A stretch of 10,721 nt of DNA. Origin: Hyphomicrobiales bacterium. GTDB taxonomy: Bacteria; Pseudomonadota; Alphaproteobacteria; Rhizobiales; Aestuariivirgaceae. The notes below the pieces were generated by a model. It was not told where the DNA came from and searched no databases. It saw nothing but the letters and a program-made list of their open reading frames with translations. Made by a program: the position numbers and the translations under genes. The stretch lies in assembly GCA_023266715.1 (NCBI GenBank), contig JAHFPK010000068.1, positions 1 through 10,721 of the forward strand. Direction: 5' to 3'. Below are positions 5,189 to 10,721 of this stretch, piece by piece. Within the stretch, counting starts at the first letter, position 1. The number at the start of each line of letters is the position of its first letter.

Positions 5189-5214
5189 GGAACCGTTAAT
5201 CCGGCTCGGGCATT
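5189..5214 (+). promoter_or_regulatory. EcfG-type promoter for the DUF3008 gene
   Basis: GGAAC (5189-5193) is followed by 17 bases and CATT (5211-5214). It is the mirror image of the divergent promoter at 5144-5169, with identical spacing and -10 box. It lies 30 bp before the start codon of the plus-strand gene. Confidence 0.6.
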
Positions 5215-5243
5215 CTTCCTAAAACAAGCCCAGGAGGCCGCAA

Positions 5244-5435
5244 ATGCCAGCAAAATCCAAAGTCCAACAGAAAGCCGCCGGTGCCGCTCTGGCTGCAAAA
5301 CGGCGGGAAATACCCAAATCCAAATTGAAGGGTGCTTCGCGCGAAATGTATGAATCCATGTCGGAAAAGGAACTGGACAGGATGGCGACAGTAAAACGGT
5401 CCAAACTCCCGGAACGCAGTCCCACCAAACCATGA
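5244..5435 (+). CDS. DUF3008 family small basic protein (63 aa)
   Basis: The sequence MPAKSKVQQKAAGAALAAKR, then PKSKLKGASREMYESMSEKELD and a basic end, is the signature of DUF3008, a family of about 60-aa proteins in alphaproteobacteria and some other proteobacteria. It has no membrane segment, is rich in Lys, Arg and Ala, and is probably largely helical or disordered. Its function is not known; small basic proteins of this kind are often induced in stress or stationary phase, which agrees with the GGAAC-type promoter upstream. AGGAGG lies 6 nt before the ATG, an optimal ribosome binding site. Confidence 0.9.
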   Translation: MPAKSKVQQKAAGAALAAKRREIPKSKLKGASREMYESMSEKELDRMATVKRSKLPERSPTKP

Positions 5436-5533
5436 CTTGGAAGTGAGAGGTCCCAGCCGCTTTCAAGTTCGGCAGGCCTGTTAATTTTTGTAGACCCTGC
5501 AATCAAATGGGCGGCCTCGGCGGATAAAGTTAT

Positions 5534-5557
5534 GAGTATCAACCCCAATTGATACTC
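5534..5557. terminator. Hairpin between convergent genes
   Basis: GAGTATCAA and TTGATACTC form a perfect 9-bp stem around CCCCAA. It lies in the 130-bp gap between the ends of the DUF3008 gene (+) and the NIF3-like gene (-), 9 bp from the latter stop. There is no T-tract on either side, so it may be a bidirectional terminator of low strength or an RNA end protector. The rest of the gap (5436-5533) holds no further signal. Confidence 0.45.
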
Positions 5558-5565
5558 CGCTGGCT

Positions 5566-6018
5566 TCATGAAGATTTGTTTTCCGGCTTTGTTTTCCAGT
5601 CGCCGGTCGTGTTCCACCAGCGGTTTGGATTTTTGCTGTCATCGAGGCCCTTGGAGCGGCTGGCCAAAATATTCTGAAGCCTGATCATTGGTTCCTGATA
5701 GCTGTGGGTTTGAAAGATTGTTTCGATAACCTGCTCAATCACGGTCTGATCGTCCGGCAACTCAAAAATGACTTCGACGGTGCCCGGGCGTTTCCGGAGT
5801 TCCGTCTCTGCTCCAGCGGCGGCTCCTGCAAGCGGGCGATAGCGCTCGATTCCTGGCCCGGACTGATATGCATTGCTGTCATACTTGCCCATCATTAATG
5901 GCACGACTTTTACAACCGCTTCCATGACGCGGTCCACGTCATCGATAGGAGCCTGCAAGGTAAGCAAAACCAAGCGTTCCATCCGCACCGATTTGGTCTC
6001 GAAATTGCTGTCAATCAT
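5566..6018 (-). CDS. Stand-alone NIF3/CutA-like (YqfO-type) domain protein
   Basis: The 150-aa protein is built around one ferredoxin-like alpha/beta domain (about residues 13-117). The key blocks are GKYDSNAYQSGPGIERYRPL (44-63), then PGTVEVIFELP, VIEQVIETIF and HSYQEPMIRLQ. They parallel the G-x-Y...G-x-G-x-F-x-P...VE...HPYEEP pattern of the domain inserted in NIF3/YqfO proteins and related to CutA1 and PII. The metal-binding NIF3 halves are absent, so only this domain is present, followed by a polar tail of about 30 residues (NPNRWWNTTGDWK). CutA/PII-like domains trimerise and bind metals or nucleotides; this protein's ligand is unknown. The ATG at 6018 has GAGGAT upstream; a second ATG at residue 13 starts the domain itself. 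It is divergent from the monooxygenase gene. Confidence 0.7.
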   Translation of the reverse strand: MIDSNFETKSVRMERLVLLTLQAPIDDVDRVMEAVVKVVPLMMGKYDSNAYQSGPGIERYRPLAGAAAGAETELRKRPGTVEVIFELPDDQTVIEQVIETIFQTHSYQEPMIRLQNILASRSKGLDDSKNPNRWWNTTGDWKTKPENKSS

Positions 6019-6188
6019 GGGGAAATCCTCACTGAAGAGCCCGAGCTGCGGAGACCACCATAGGGCATCAATGACACCAAGTTGTCAGCAGTGTTTTGGC
6101 GCTTCCGCCTATTGGTTTCAGTTCACGGCGCCATTGCGAGCTTCAAGAAAATGCACCACACTCTTCCTTTTCAACAGGAGAAAACAAC
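6019..6188. other. Divergent intergenic region without a recognisable promoter
   Basis: These 170 bp separate the NIF3-like gene (-) and the monooxygenase gene (+). No GGAAC-type box is present, unlike in the neighbouring cluster. Two small hairpins are seen: TGACA / TGTCA at about 6072-6087 and GGCG-CTTC-CGCC at 6098-6109. A good ribosome binding site (AGGAG, 6176-6180) precedes the GTG at 6189. Confidence 0.4.
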
Positions 6189-7982
6189 GTGTCTGCTGCC
6201 GAATCCACTGCCGTATCCGCCTGGCTTGCAAAATTCGAAACCGAACTCAAAAATTCCGACACAAAAGCAGCAGCAGCGCTATTTGACAGCGAGTGTTACT
6301 GGCGCGATCTCGTGTCCTTCACCTGGAACATCAAAACCATGGAAGGGCGCGACGAGATTGAAGCCATGCTGGCTGCAACACTTTCCCAGGTGAAACCATC
6401 GAACTGGAAGATCGAAGGTACAACACGCCAGAAGGATGGCGCGACCGAGGGCTGGTTCACTTTCGAGACGGCGGTGTCGCGCGGGCGCGGACTGGTTTAC
6501 CTCAGAGGCGACAAGTGCTGGCGGCTGCTCACCACCATGGTGGAGCTGAAAGGCCATGAGGAGCGGAAGGGCCCGCGGCGCGTCATGGGGGCCGAACACG
6601 GCGTTGCCAAAAACCGCAAGAGCTGGCTGCAATTGAAACAGGAGGAGGAGACGCGCCTTGGCCATTCAAAGCAACCATATTGCCTGATCATTGGCGGTGG
6701 CCAGGGCGGCATCGCCCTTGGCGCGCGCCTGAAGCGGCTTGGGGTTCCCACCATCATCGTGGAAAAGAACGAGCGCGCCGGCGACAGCTGGCGCAAGCGT
6801 TACAAGTCGCTCTGCCTGCATGACCCGGTCTGGTACGATCATCTGCCCTATCTGCCGTTTCCCGATGACTGGCCGGTTTTCTCGCCCAAGGACAAGATTG
6901 GCGACTGGCTCGAAATGTACACGAAGGTCATGGAGCTGAATTACTGGAGTTCCACCGTTTGCGAGAAAGCTTCCTATGACGAGGCCAAGCAGGAATGGAC
7001 AGTGAAGGTGGTGCGCGAAGGCAAGCCGGTAATATTGCGTCCCAAGCAGCTCGTGCTGGCCACGGGCATGTCGGCGGTTCCCAACGCGCCGAAATTTCCA
7101 GGCATGGAAAAGTTCAAGGGCGATCAGCACCATTCCAGCGCGCACCCTGGCCCCGATGCCTATGCGGGCAAGAAATGCGTGATCATCGGCTCCAACAATT
7201 CCGCCCATGATATTTGCGCAGCCCTGTGGGAAGTGGGTGCTGATGTCACCATGATCCAGCGCTCGTCAACGCACGTTGCAAAATCCGACAGCCTGATGGA
7301 GCTTGATCTGGGGCCGCTCTATTCCGAAAAGGCAGTGGCTGAGGGCATTGACCACAACAAGGCCGACCTGATTCACGCTTCCAAGCCCTACCGGATCATG
7401 CATGTCGGAGCGATCGAGACCTTCAAGAAAATCAGGGAGCGCGATGCGGATTTTTATGCGCGCCTTGAGAAGGCAGGCTTCATGCATGACTGGGGCGATG
7501 ATGGCTCCGGCCTTGGCATGAAATACATGCGCCGCGGTTCAGGCTATTACATTGATGTCGGCGCCTCCGAGCTCATCTGCGACGGCAAGATCAAACTCAA
7601 GACCCGGGTAAGCGTGAAGGAAATCAAGGAGCGCTCCGTGGTGTTCAGCGACGGCAGCGAGCTTTCCGCCGATCTCATCGTCTATGCCACGGGCTATGGT
7701 TCGATGAATGGCTGGGCGGCACAACTCATCAGCCAGGAGGTCGCCGACAAGGTGGGCAAGGTCTGGGGCCTGGGCTCAAACACAACAAAGGATCCCGGTC
7801 CCTGGGAGGGGGAACAGCGCAACATGTGGAAGCCCACCCAGCAGGAAGCCCTGTGGTTTCACGGCGGAAACCTGCACCAATCGCGCCACTACTCGCAGTT
7901 TCTCTCGCTGCAGATCAAGGCGCGAAAAGAAGGCATCGCCGCACCTGTTTACGGGAAGGCCCCGGTGTATCATAAATCGTAG
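6189..7982 (+). CDS. Flavin-dependent monooxygenase with N-terminal NTF2/SnoaL-like domain
   Basis: The 597-aa protein joins two domains. Residues 1-120 look like an NTF2/SnoaL fold (FETELKNSDTKAAAALFDSE, ECYWRDLVSFTW). Residues 160-597 are a class B flavin monooxygenase / CzcO-like oxidoreductase. It has the FAD site IIGGGQGG (167-174), EKN at the end of the next strand, GDSWRKRY (198-205), LATG (291-294), a second nucleotide site IIGSNNSAHD (332-341) and a final YATGYGS. NAD(P)H and oxygen would be used to oxygenate an organic substrate that cannot be identified. The second nucleotide site has GSNNSA where GxGxxA/G is usual; this variant occurs in the family. The GTG at 6189 was chosen because AGGAG lies 8 nt upstream; an earlier TTG at 6096 has no support. 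The gene probably forms an operon with the next one (14-nt gap). Confidence 0.85.
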   Translation: MSAAESTAVSAWLAKFETELKNSDTKAAAALFDSECYWRDLVSFTWNIKTMEGRDEIEAMLAATLSQVKPSNWKIEGTTRQKDGATEGWFTFETAVSRGRGLVYLRGDKCWRLLTTMVELKGHEERKGPRRVMGAEHGVAKNRKSWLQLKQEEETRLGHSKQPYCLIIGGGQGGIALGARLKRLGVPTIIVEKNERAGDSWRKRYKSLCLHDPVWYDHLPYLPFPDDWPVFSPKDKIGDWLEMYTKVMELNYWSSTVCEKASYDEAKQEWTVKVVREGKPVILRPKQLVLATGMSAVPNAPKFPGMEKFKGDQHHSSAHPGPDAYAGKKCVIIGSNNSAHDICAALWEVGADVTMIQRSSTHVAKSDSLMELDLGPLYSEKAVAEGIDHNKADLIHASKPYRIMHVGAIETFKKIRERDADFYARLEKAGFMHDWGDDGSGLGMKYMRRGSGYYIDVGASELICDGKIKLKTRVSVKEIKERSVVFSDGSELSADLIVYATGYGSMNGWAAQLISQEVADKVGKVWGLGSNTTKDPGPWEGEQRNMWKPTQQEALWFHGGNLHQSRHYSQFLSLQIKARKEGIAAPVYGKAPVYHKS

Positions 7983-7996
7983 GGAGAGGGGTGGTG

Positions 7997-9670
7997 ATGT
8001 TCCGACTCTGGCGGGTTTTCAGTTTAGTGCTGCTACTGGCGTGTTTGTTTGTTCAAGCAGCCGCGGGCGAAGCCGCCACCAAAAAGAAACCCATCATCAA
8101 GGCACCAACTTCGCCGCCCATGGTGTTTGCCATTGTACGCAGCGCTGTGACGGGCTGCGAACCCAATTGCCCGCAATGGATTTCAGCCGAGGGGCAAATC
8201 ATGCCGGGAACCGCCGGGCAGTTCCGGAAGATTCTCAAACAGGCGGGTAAATCGCGCCTGCCCGTGGTGATCACCTCCCAGGGCGGCGATGTCGAGGCAG
8301 CACTTGCCATGGGCCGGATGATCCACGAGCGCAAGCTTGATGTGGTGGTGGGTTGGACGTTGTTTACTGGCTGCAACCCCAGTGTGAAAACCTGCAAGCT
8401 GCCAAAGGAGCAGAAAGGCGTTTACGCAGGCCTCGCCATGACCGGGAGGGCCTATTGCTTTTCAGCCTGCCCCTTCATTCTGGCTGCCGGGCAGAAACGG
8501 ATGGTGGGAACTGGTGCCATAATAGGGGTTCATGAGATCACCACCCAACCCATTACCCAGCGCATCCGCTACAATGAGACGTACCGGATTGTGAACGGGA
8601 AGAAAAAAGTGCTCAGCCGCACGGTGGTGAGCCGCAAGAACATCATCGGCAAGGTGACGACGAAGCTCAGTAAGCCCTTCGACAAAAAACTGAAGACTTA
8701 CCTCACCACCATGGGAGTGAGCCTTGCCACGCTCGATCTCCTCCATCTCGCGCCACCGTCATCCATTCACAATCTGACCTTTGACGAAATGAAATCCACC
8801 AAGCTGGTGACGGAATTCGGAAATGCTTCGGATCTTGTGTCCAACAGCCTGTGCAAGAACCCGATACCTGCGGATAACTGCAAGGTGGAGAAAAATTTCA
8901 TCGTTGCGCTTGCCCAGCTGCCTGTGCCTGCCAAGGAGCCGACATTGGTCCGTTTTATCTCTGGTTCGCCCATGAACTTTGCCATCGTCCGCAGCAGCCG
9001 TGCGGGTTGCGAACCGCTCTGCCCCGAATGGATTTTCGCGGATGGAAAAATCACCGCCGACACGCCGACGCTCTTTAAGAAAATCCTGGCAACAATGGGG
9101 CGTCTGCCCATCGTCATCCGGTCCGATGGTGGTGATGCGCTTGCCGCCATGGCCATGGGCCGCCTGATCCGCGCCCGAAAACTTGACGTGGTCGTTGCCA
9201 CAACCCTGTTTGCCGGTTGTTCGGTTGCCGTGAATGATTGCAGGTCCGAGCCAGACAAACTGGGCCGATACCCCGGCGAACTCATCGGCAACAGAGATTA
9301 TTGCAACTCCGCCTGTACACTCGTTCTGGCTTCCGGGCAGAAGCGGCTTGTTGAGGAGCGTTCGACGATCGGCGTGCAGAAGCTGGCTGCCGAAAAAATA
9401 TTGGCAAGCGGGATGGTTCTGAAAACATCCACTTCAACAAAACCGGAGGATGATTTTCAGCGAGGGCTTGGCAAGTATCTTGATGAGATGGGCGTCAGCC
9501 GCGACTTCCTTGCAAGGGCGAGCAAGGTGCCACCTCCAAGCCTCCACAACCTGACTTTTACGGAGCTTGAGGCACTGAAATTAATAACAGAGCGTGCGTT
9601 TGTTGCGCGCGATGTCATCAATGCGATGTGCCAGGCGTCACCGCCGGCCGACAACTGCATCAAGCGATAG
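7997..9670 (+). CDS. Secreted tandem ClpP-like (COG3904-type) protein
   Basis: A signal peptide (about residues 1-24, LVLLLACLFVQAAA) is followed by two homologous copies of a ClpP/crotonase-like domain. Each copy opens with FAIVRS...GCEP.CP.W, has a GGD turn (TSQGGDVEAALAMGR; RSDGGDALAAMAMGR), a serine block (YCFSACPFILAAGQKR; YCNSACTLVLASGQKR) and ends in PPADNC. Numbering from the ATG at 7997, Ser156 and His179 (IGVHEI) fit the ClpP serine and histidine in copy one. In copy two Ser438 remains, but the histidine is Gln461 (IGVQKL), and FDKKL is matched by FQRGL. Copy two is therefore probably inactive. Paired cysteines suggest disulfides in the periplasm. Hydrolase activity is inferred from fold similarity only. 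GTG codons at 7991 and 7994 are alternative starts; the ATG has better spacing to GAGGGG. Confidence 0.8.
   Translation: MFRLWRVFSLVLLLACLFVQAAAGEAATKKKPIIKAPTSPPMVFAIVRSAVTGCEPNCPQWISAEGQIMPGTAGQFRKILKQAGKSRLPVVITSQGGDVEAALAMGRMIHERKLDVVVGWTLFTGCNPSVKTCKLPKEQKGVYAGLAMTGRAYCFSACPFILAAGQKRMVGTGAIIGVHEITTQPITQRIRYNETYRIVNGKKKVLSRTVVSRKNIIGKVTTKLSKPFDKKLKTYLTTMGVSLATLDLLHLAPPSSIHNLTFDEMKSTKLVTEFGNASDLVSNSLCKNPIPADNCKVEKNFIVALAQLPVPAKEPTLVRFISGSPMNFAIVRSSRAGCEPLCPEWIFADGKITADTPTLFKKILATMGRLPIVIRSDGGDALAAMAMGRLIRARKLDVVVATTLFAGCSVAVNDCRSEPDKLGRYPGELIGNRDYCNSACTLVLASGQKRLVEERSTIGVQKLAAEKILASGMVLKTSTSTKPEDDFQRGLGKYLDEMGVSRDFLARASKVPPPSLHNLTFTELEALKLITERAFVARDVINAMCQASPPADNCIKR
8117..8881 (+). repeat. 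ClpP-like domain copy 1 within the secreted protein
   Basis: This copy starts at PMVFAIVRS and ends at PIPADNC. It carries a complete candidate Ser-His pair and a Lys/Thr-rich insert of about 20 residues after the histidine that copy 2 lacks. Confidence 0.75.
8969..9658 (+). repeat. ClpP-like domain copy 2 within the secreted protein
   Basis: This copy starts at PMNFAIVRSS and ends at PPADNC, four residues before the stop. It aligns with copy 1 along its whole length but has lost the candidate His and Asp and is about 25 residues shorter. Confidence 0.75.
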
Positions 9671-9725
9671 TTCTCCATCTGGAGGAAACTTTGTGATACC
9701 CCGCAATCAACCGGACGACGAACAG

Positions 9726-10277
9726 CTAAGGCCGCAGTCCGGCCAATAGTTTGCAGAATTCTTCTCCGGCGTCGGAAATGTCGCCGTCGTTCTTGATAAC
9801 GCAGACCTGCAATGAATGGGCAGAAGTCACGATCTGGCGCTGGGTTCGCAGCAGAATATCGCTGCCAGCTTCACGGCCCCTTGCGGCCAGACGTGCGGCG
9901 CGGACACGCTGGTCCGCTGCAATTTCAGCAATCACCGCGTTTTGATACTGACTTGCGGCCTCGTTGATTATGGTCCGGGAAACATTGACGGCAACGATGC
10001 GTCCAGCCTCCAAATCAGCGTTGATGGCGCTCCGCACGCCATATTTATGGCCATGGGCTTCCCACCTCAAAACAAAAGCGCCTTGACCTGCGAGTTCATC
10101 AAAAGCCTGTTCATCCAATGAGTCGTGGTCTTCGGCTGCGGTTTTCACTGGACGGGTGACGCAGCGCCTGGGAAACACGAAGCGGTCATCGCCTGCAAAG
10201 CGTGCCATGGCATAGCGCAGAACACTATCCTTGCCAGCCCCGCTGGGGCCTACAACCAACACCAGCCATCCAGTCAC
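9726..10277 (-). CDS. phnN: Ribose 1,5-bisphosphate phosphokinase PhnN
   Basis: The 183-aa protein phosphorylates ribose 1,5-bisphosphate to PRPP, the last step that recovers ribose after C-P lyase action on phosphonates. It is a P-loop kinase of the guanylate-kinase type. Walker A is VVGPSGAGKDSVL (residues 8-20). The family segment RRCVTRP follows (37-43), then FVLRWEAHGHKYGV (68-81) and VNVSRTII (98-105). Length is normal for PhnN. The start is GTG at 10277. It overlaps by GTGA with the stop of the phnM-like remnant, a sign of former translational coupling in a phn operon. No other phosphonate gene is intact in the window. Downstream, the gene converges with the ClpP-like gene over a 55-bp gap with no clear terminator. 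Confidence 0.88.
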   Translation of the reverse strand: MTGWLVLVVGPSGAGKDSVLRYAMARFAGDDRFVFPRRCVTRPVKTAAEDHDSLDEQAFDELAGQGAFVLRWEAHGHKYGVRSAINADLEAGRIVAVNVSRTIINEAASQYQNAVIAEIAADQRVRAARLAARGREAGSDILLRTQRQIVTSAHSLQVCVIKNDGDISDAGEEFCKLLAGLRP

Positions 10278-10366
10278 AGGACCCTGATACCCTCACGCCA
10301 GACGCGGCGCACCACTGGCCGCCCACTGCTGACATTGACTTGAACCAAATCAATGCGCTTGCCAAG
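10274..10366 (-). pseudogene. C-terminal remnant resembling phnM (phosphonate amidohydrolase)
   Basis: A frame upstream of phnN reads LGKRIDLVQVNVSSGRP then VVRRVWREGIRVL and stops with TGA in a GTGA overlap with the phnN start. The pattern ADLVLV...G.PVVR.VWR.G.RV is the normal end of PhnM, the diphosphatase that acts two steps earlier and is often encoded directly upstream of phnN. Farther upstream the frame shows no PhnM similarity and is covered by the glycosyltransferase gene, so all but about 30 codons seem to be lost. The call rests on a short segment and on context. The alternative is a chance frame, but the GTGA coupling argues against it. Confidence 0.45.
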
Positions 10367-10721
10367 AGTTCTCGGGCACCATTGTTGGGGTTGCTGACAT
10401 GTCGGAGGCATCAATTGGAACCAGCCACGACTCAAACATTTCAGCCACCCGCTGCCAAGTGAATTTCGCTGCCGCTTCGCGCACGGCATTGCGATCCAGT
10501 TTGAGGGCACGGGCAACGGCGCTGGAAAGGTCCGCATCCAGTTCGCCGGTCACTCCCTGCTCCACCACATCAATCGGGCTTGCCACATTGAAAGCAGCAT
10601 CAGGGGTTCCGCAGGCCATGGCCTCAATCATGACGAGCCCAAACGTGTCAGTCAGGCTGGGAAAGACAAACACATCAGCGGATGTGAGGGCCCAGGCATA
10701 ACTATCTTCACGCAAGTATCC
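10350..10721 (-). CDS. Glycosyltransferase, GT4-type, C-terminal part (cut by window edge)
   Basis: Only the last 123 codons are in the window; the gene continues beyond the right edge. The visible part is the C-terminal Rossmann half of a GT-B enzyme, with SADVFVFPSLTDTFGLVMIE and EAMACGTP. This is the donor-nucleotide region of GT4 enzymes, with the conserved Glu in MIEA. The next block, AAFNVASPIDVV, has Asp (GTPD) where Val is usual (GTPVAAF). The closest group by eye is the rhizobial family 1/GT4 mannosyl- or glycolipid glycosyltransferases. The sugar and acceptor are not known. The last residues (MSATPTMVPENSWQAH) look unlike the family end and overlap the phnM-like remnant, so the 3' end may have been replaced at a deletion junction. 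Confidence 0.8.
   Translation of the reverse strand, partial: GYLREDSYAWALTSADVFVFPSLTDTFGLVMIEAMACGTPDAAFNVASPIDVVEQGVTGELDADLSSAVARALKLDRNAVREAAAKFTWQRVAEMFESWLVPIDASDMSATPTMVPENSWQAH

Noticed and set aside
5219..5617. Minus-strand open frame of 132 codons across the DUF3008 gene
   Set aside because: It overlaps a well-supported gene and its promoter on the other strand and has no family features.
1..10721. CRISPR arrays, rRNA genes, riboswitches and origins
   Set aside because: No regularly spaced repeats, conserved RNA cores or iteron-like clusters were seen by reading the sequence.

Overview
The window looks like chromosomal DNA of an alphaproteobacterium, most likely a member of the Hyphomicrobiales (Rhizobiales). 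The support is gene content typical of that group (a DUF3008-type small basic protein, PRC-barrel proteins, phnN, and the style of the XRE regulator) and several promoters of the EcfG general-stress type (GGAAC, 16-17 bp, CGTT-like). No organism can be named from the sequence alone.

Positions 1-3150 are an accessory mosaic. An XRE-family regulator (79-378, +) loses its normal C-terminus near 258. Directly after it lies an AT-rich SAM-dependent methyltransferase gene (438-1193, -) that has the architecture of an integron gene cassette. Downstream of the gene is an attC-like imperfect inverted repeat with an ACCTAAC core and a one-base bulge on one arm. Upstream is a matching GTTAGGT core. No integrase gene is present. 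Next come a 15-bp palindrome, an 18-codon remnant of an NAD(P)-binding dehydrogenase (1404-1460, -), and an IS1380-family insertion sequence (about 1516-3146) with an intact DDE transposase on the minus strand.

Positions 3160-5560 hold a cluster of small envelope and stress-type genes. On the minus strand are two PRC-barrel proteins (one cytoplasmic, one exported), a 55-aa single-span membrane protein too short for most gene callers, and a membrane-anchored protein with a Pro/Ala/Thr-rich tail. On the plus strand is a DUF3008 protein. Four of these five genes have a GGAAC-type promoter 20-30 nt upstream of the likely 5'UTR, so the region reads as a general-stress-response (EcfG/PhyR) regulon island. 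The fifth (the 119-aa PRC-barrel gene) is probably read through from its neighbour.

Positions 5566-7982 contain a stand-alone NIF3/CutA-like domain protein (-) and, divergently, a 597-aa fusion of an NTF2/SnoaL-like domain to a flavin-dependent monooxygenase (+). Fourteen bases further on is a secreted protein made of two tandem ClpP-like (COG3904-type) domains. Its second domain keeps the candidate serine but has lost the candidate histidine and aspartate.

Positions 9726-10721 (-) carry phnN (ribose 1,5-bisphosphokinase), a short C-terminal remnant resembling phnM that overlaps the phnN start by GTGA, and the 3' end of a GT4-type glycosyltransferase that runs off the window. The phnM-like remnant points to a deletion that brought the glycosyltransferase next to phnN.
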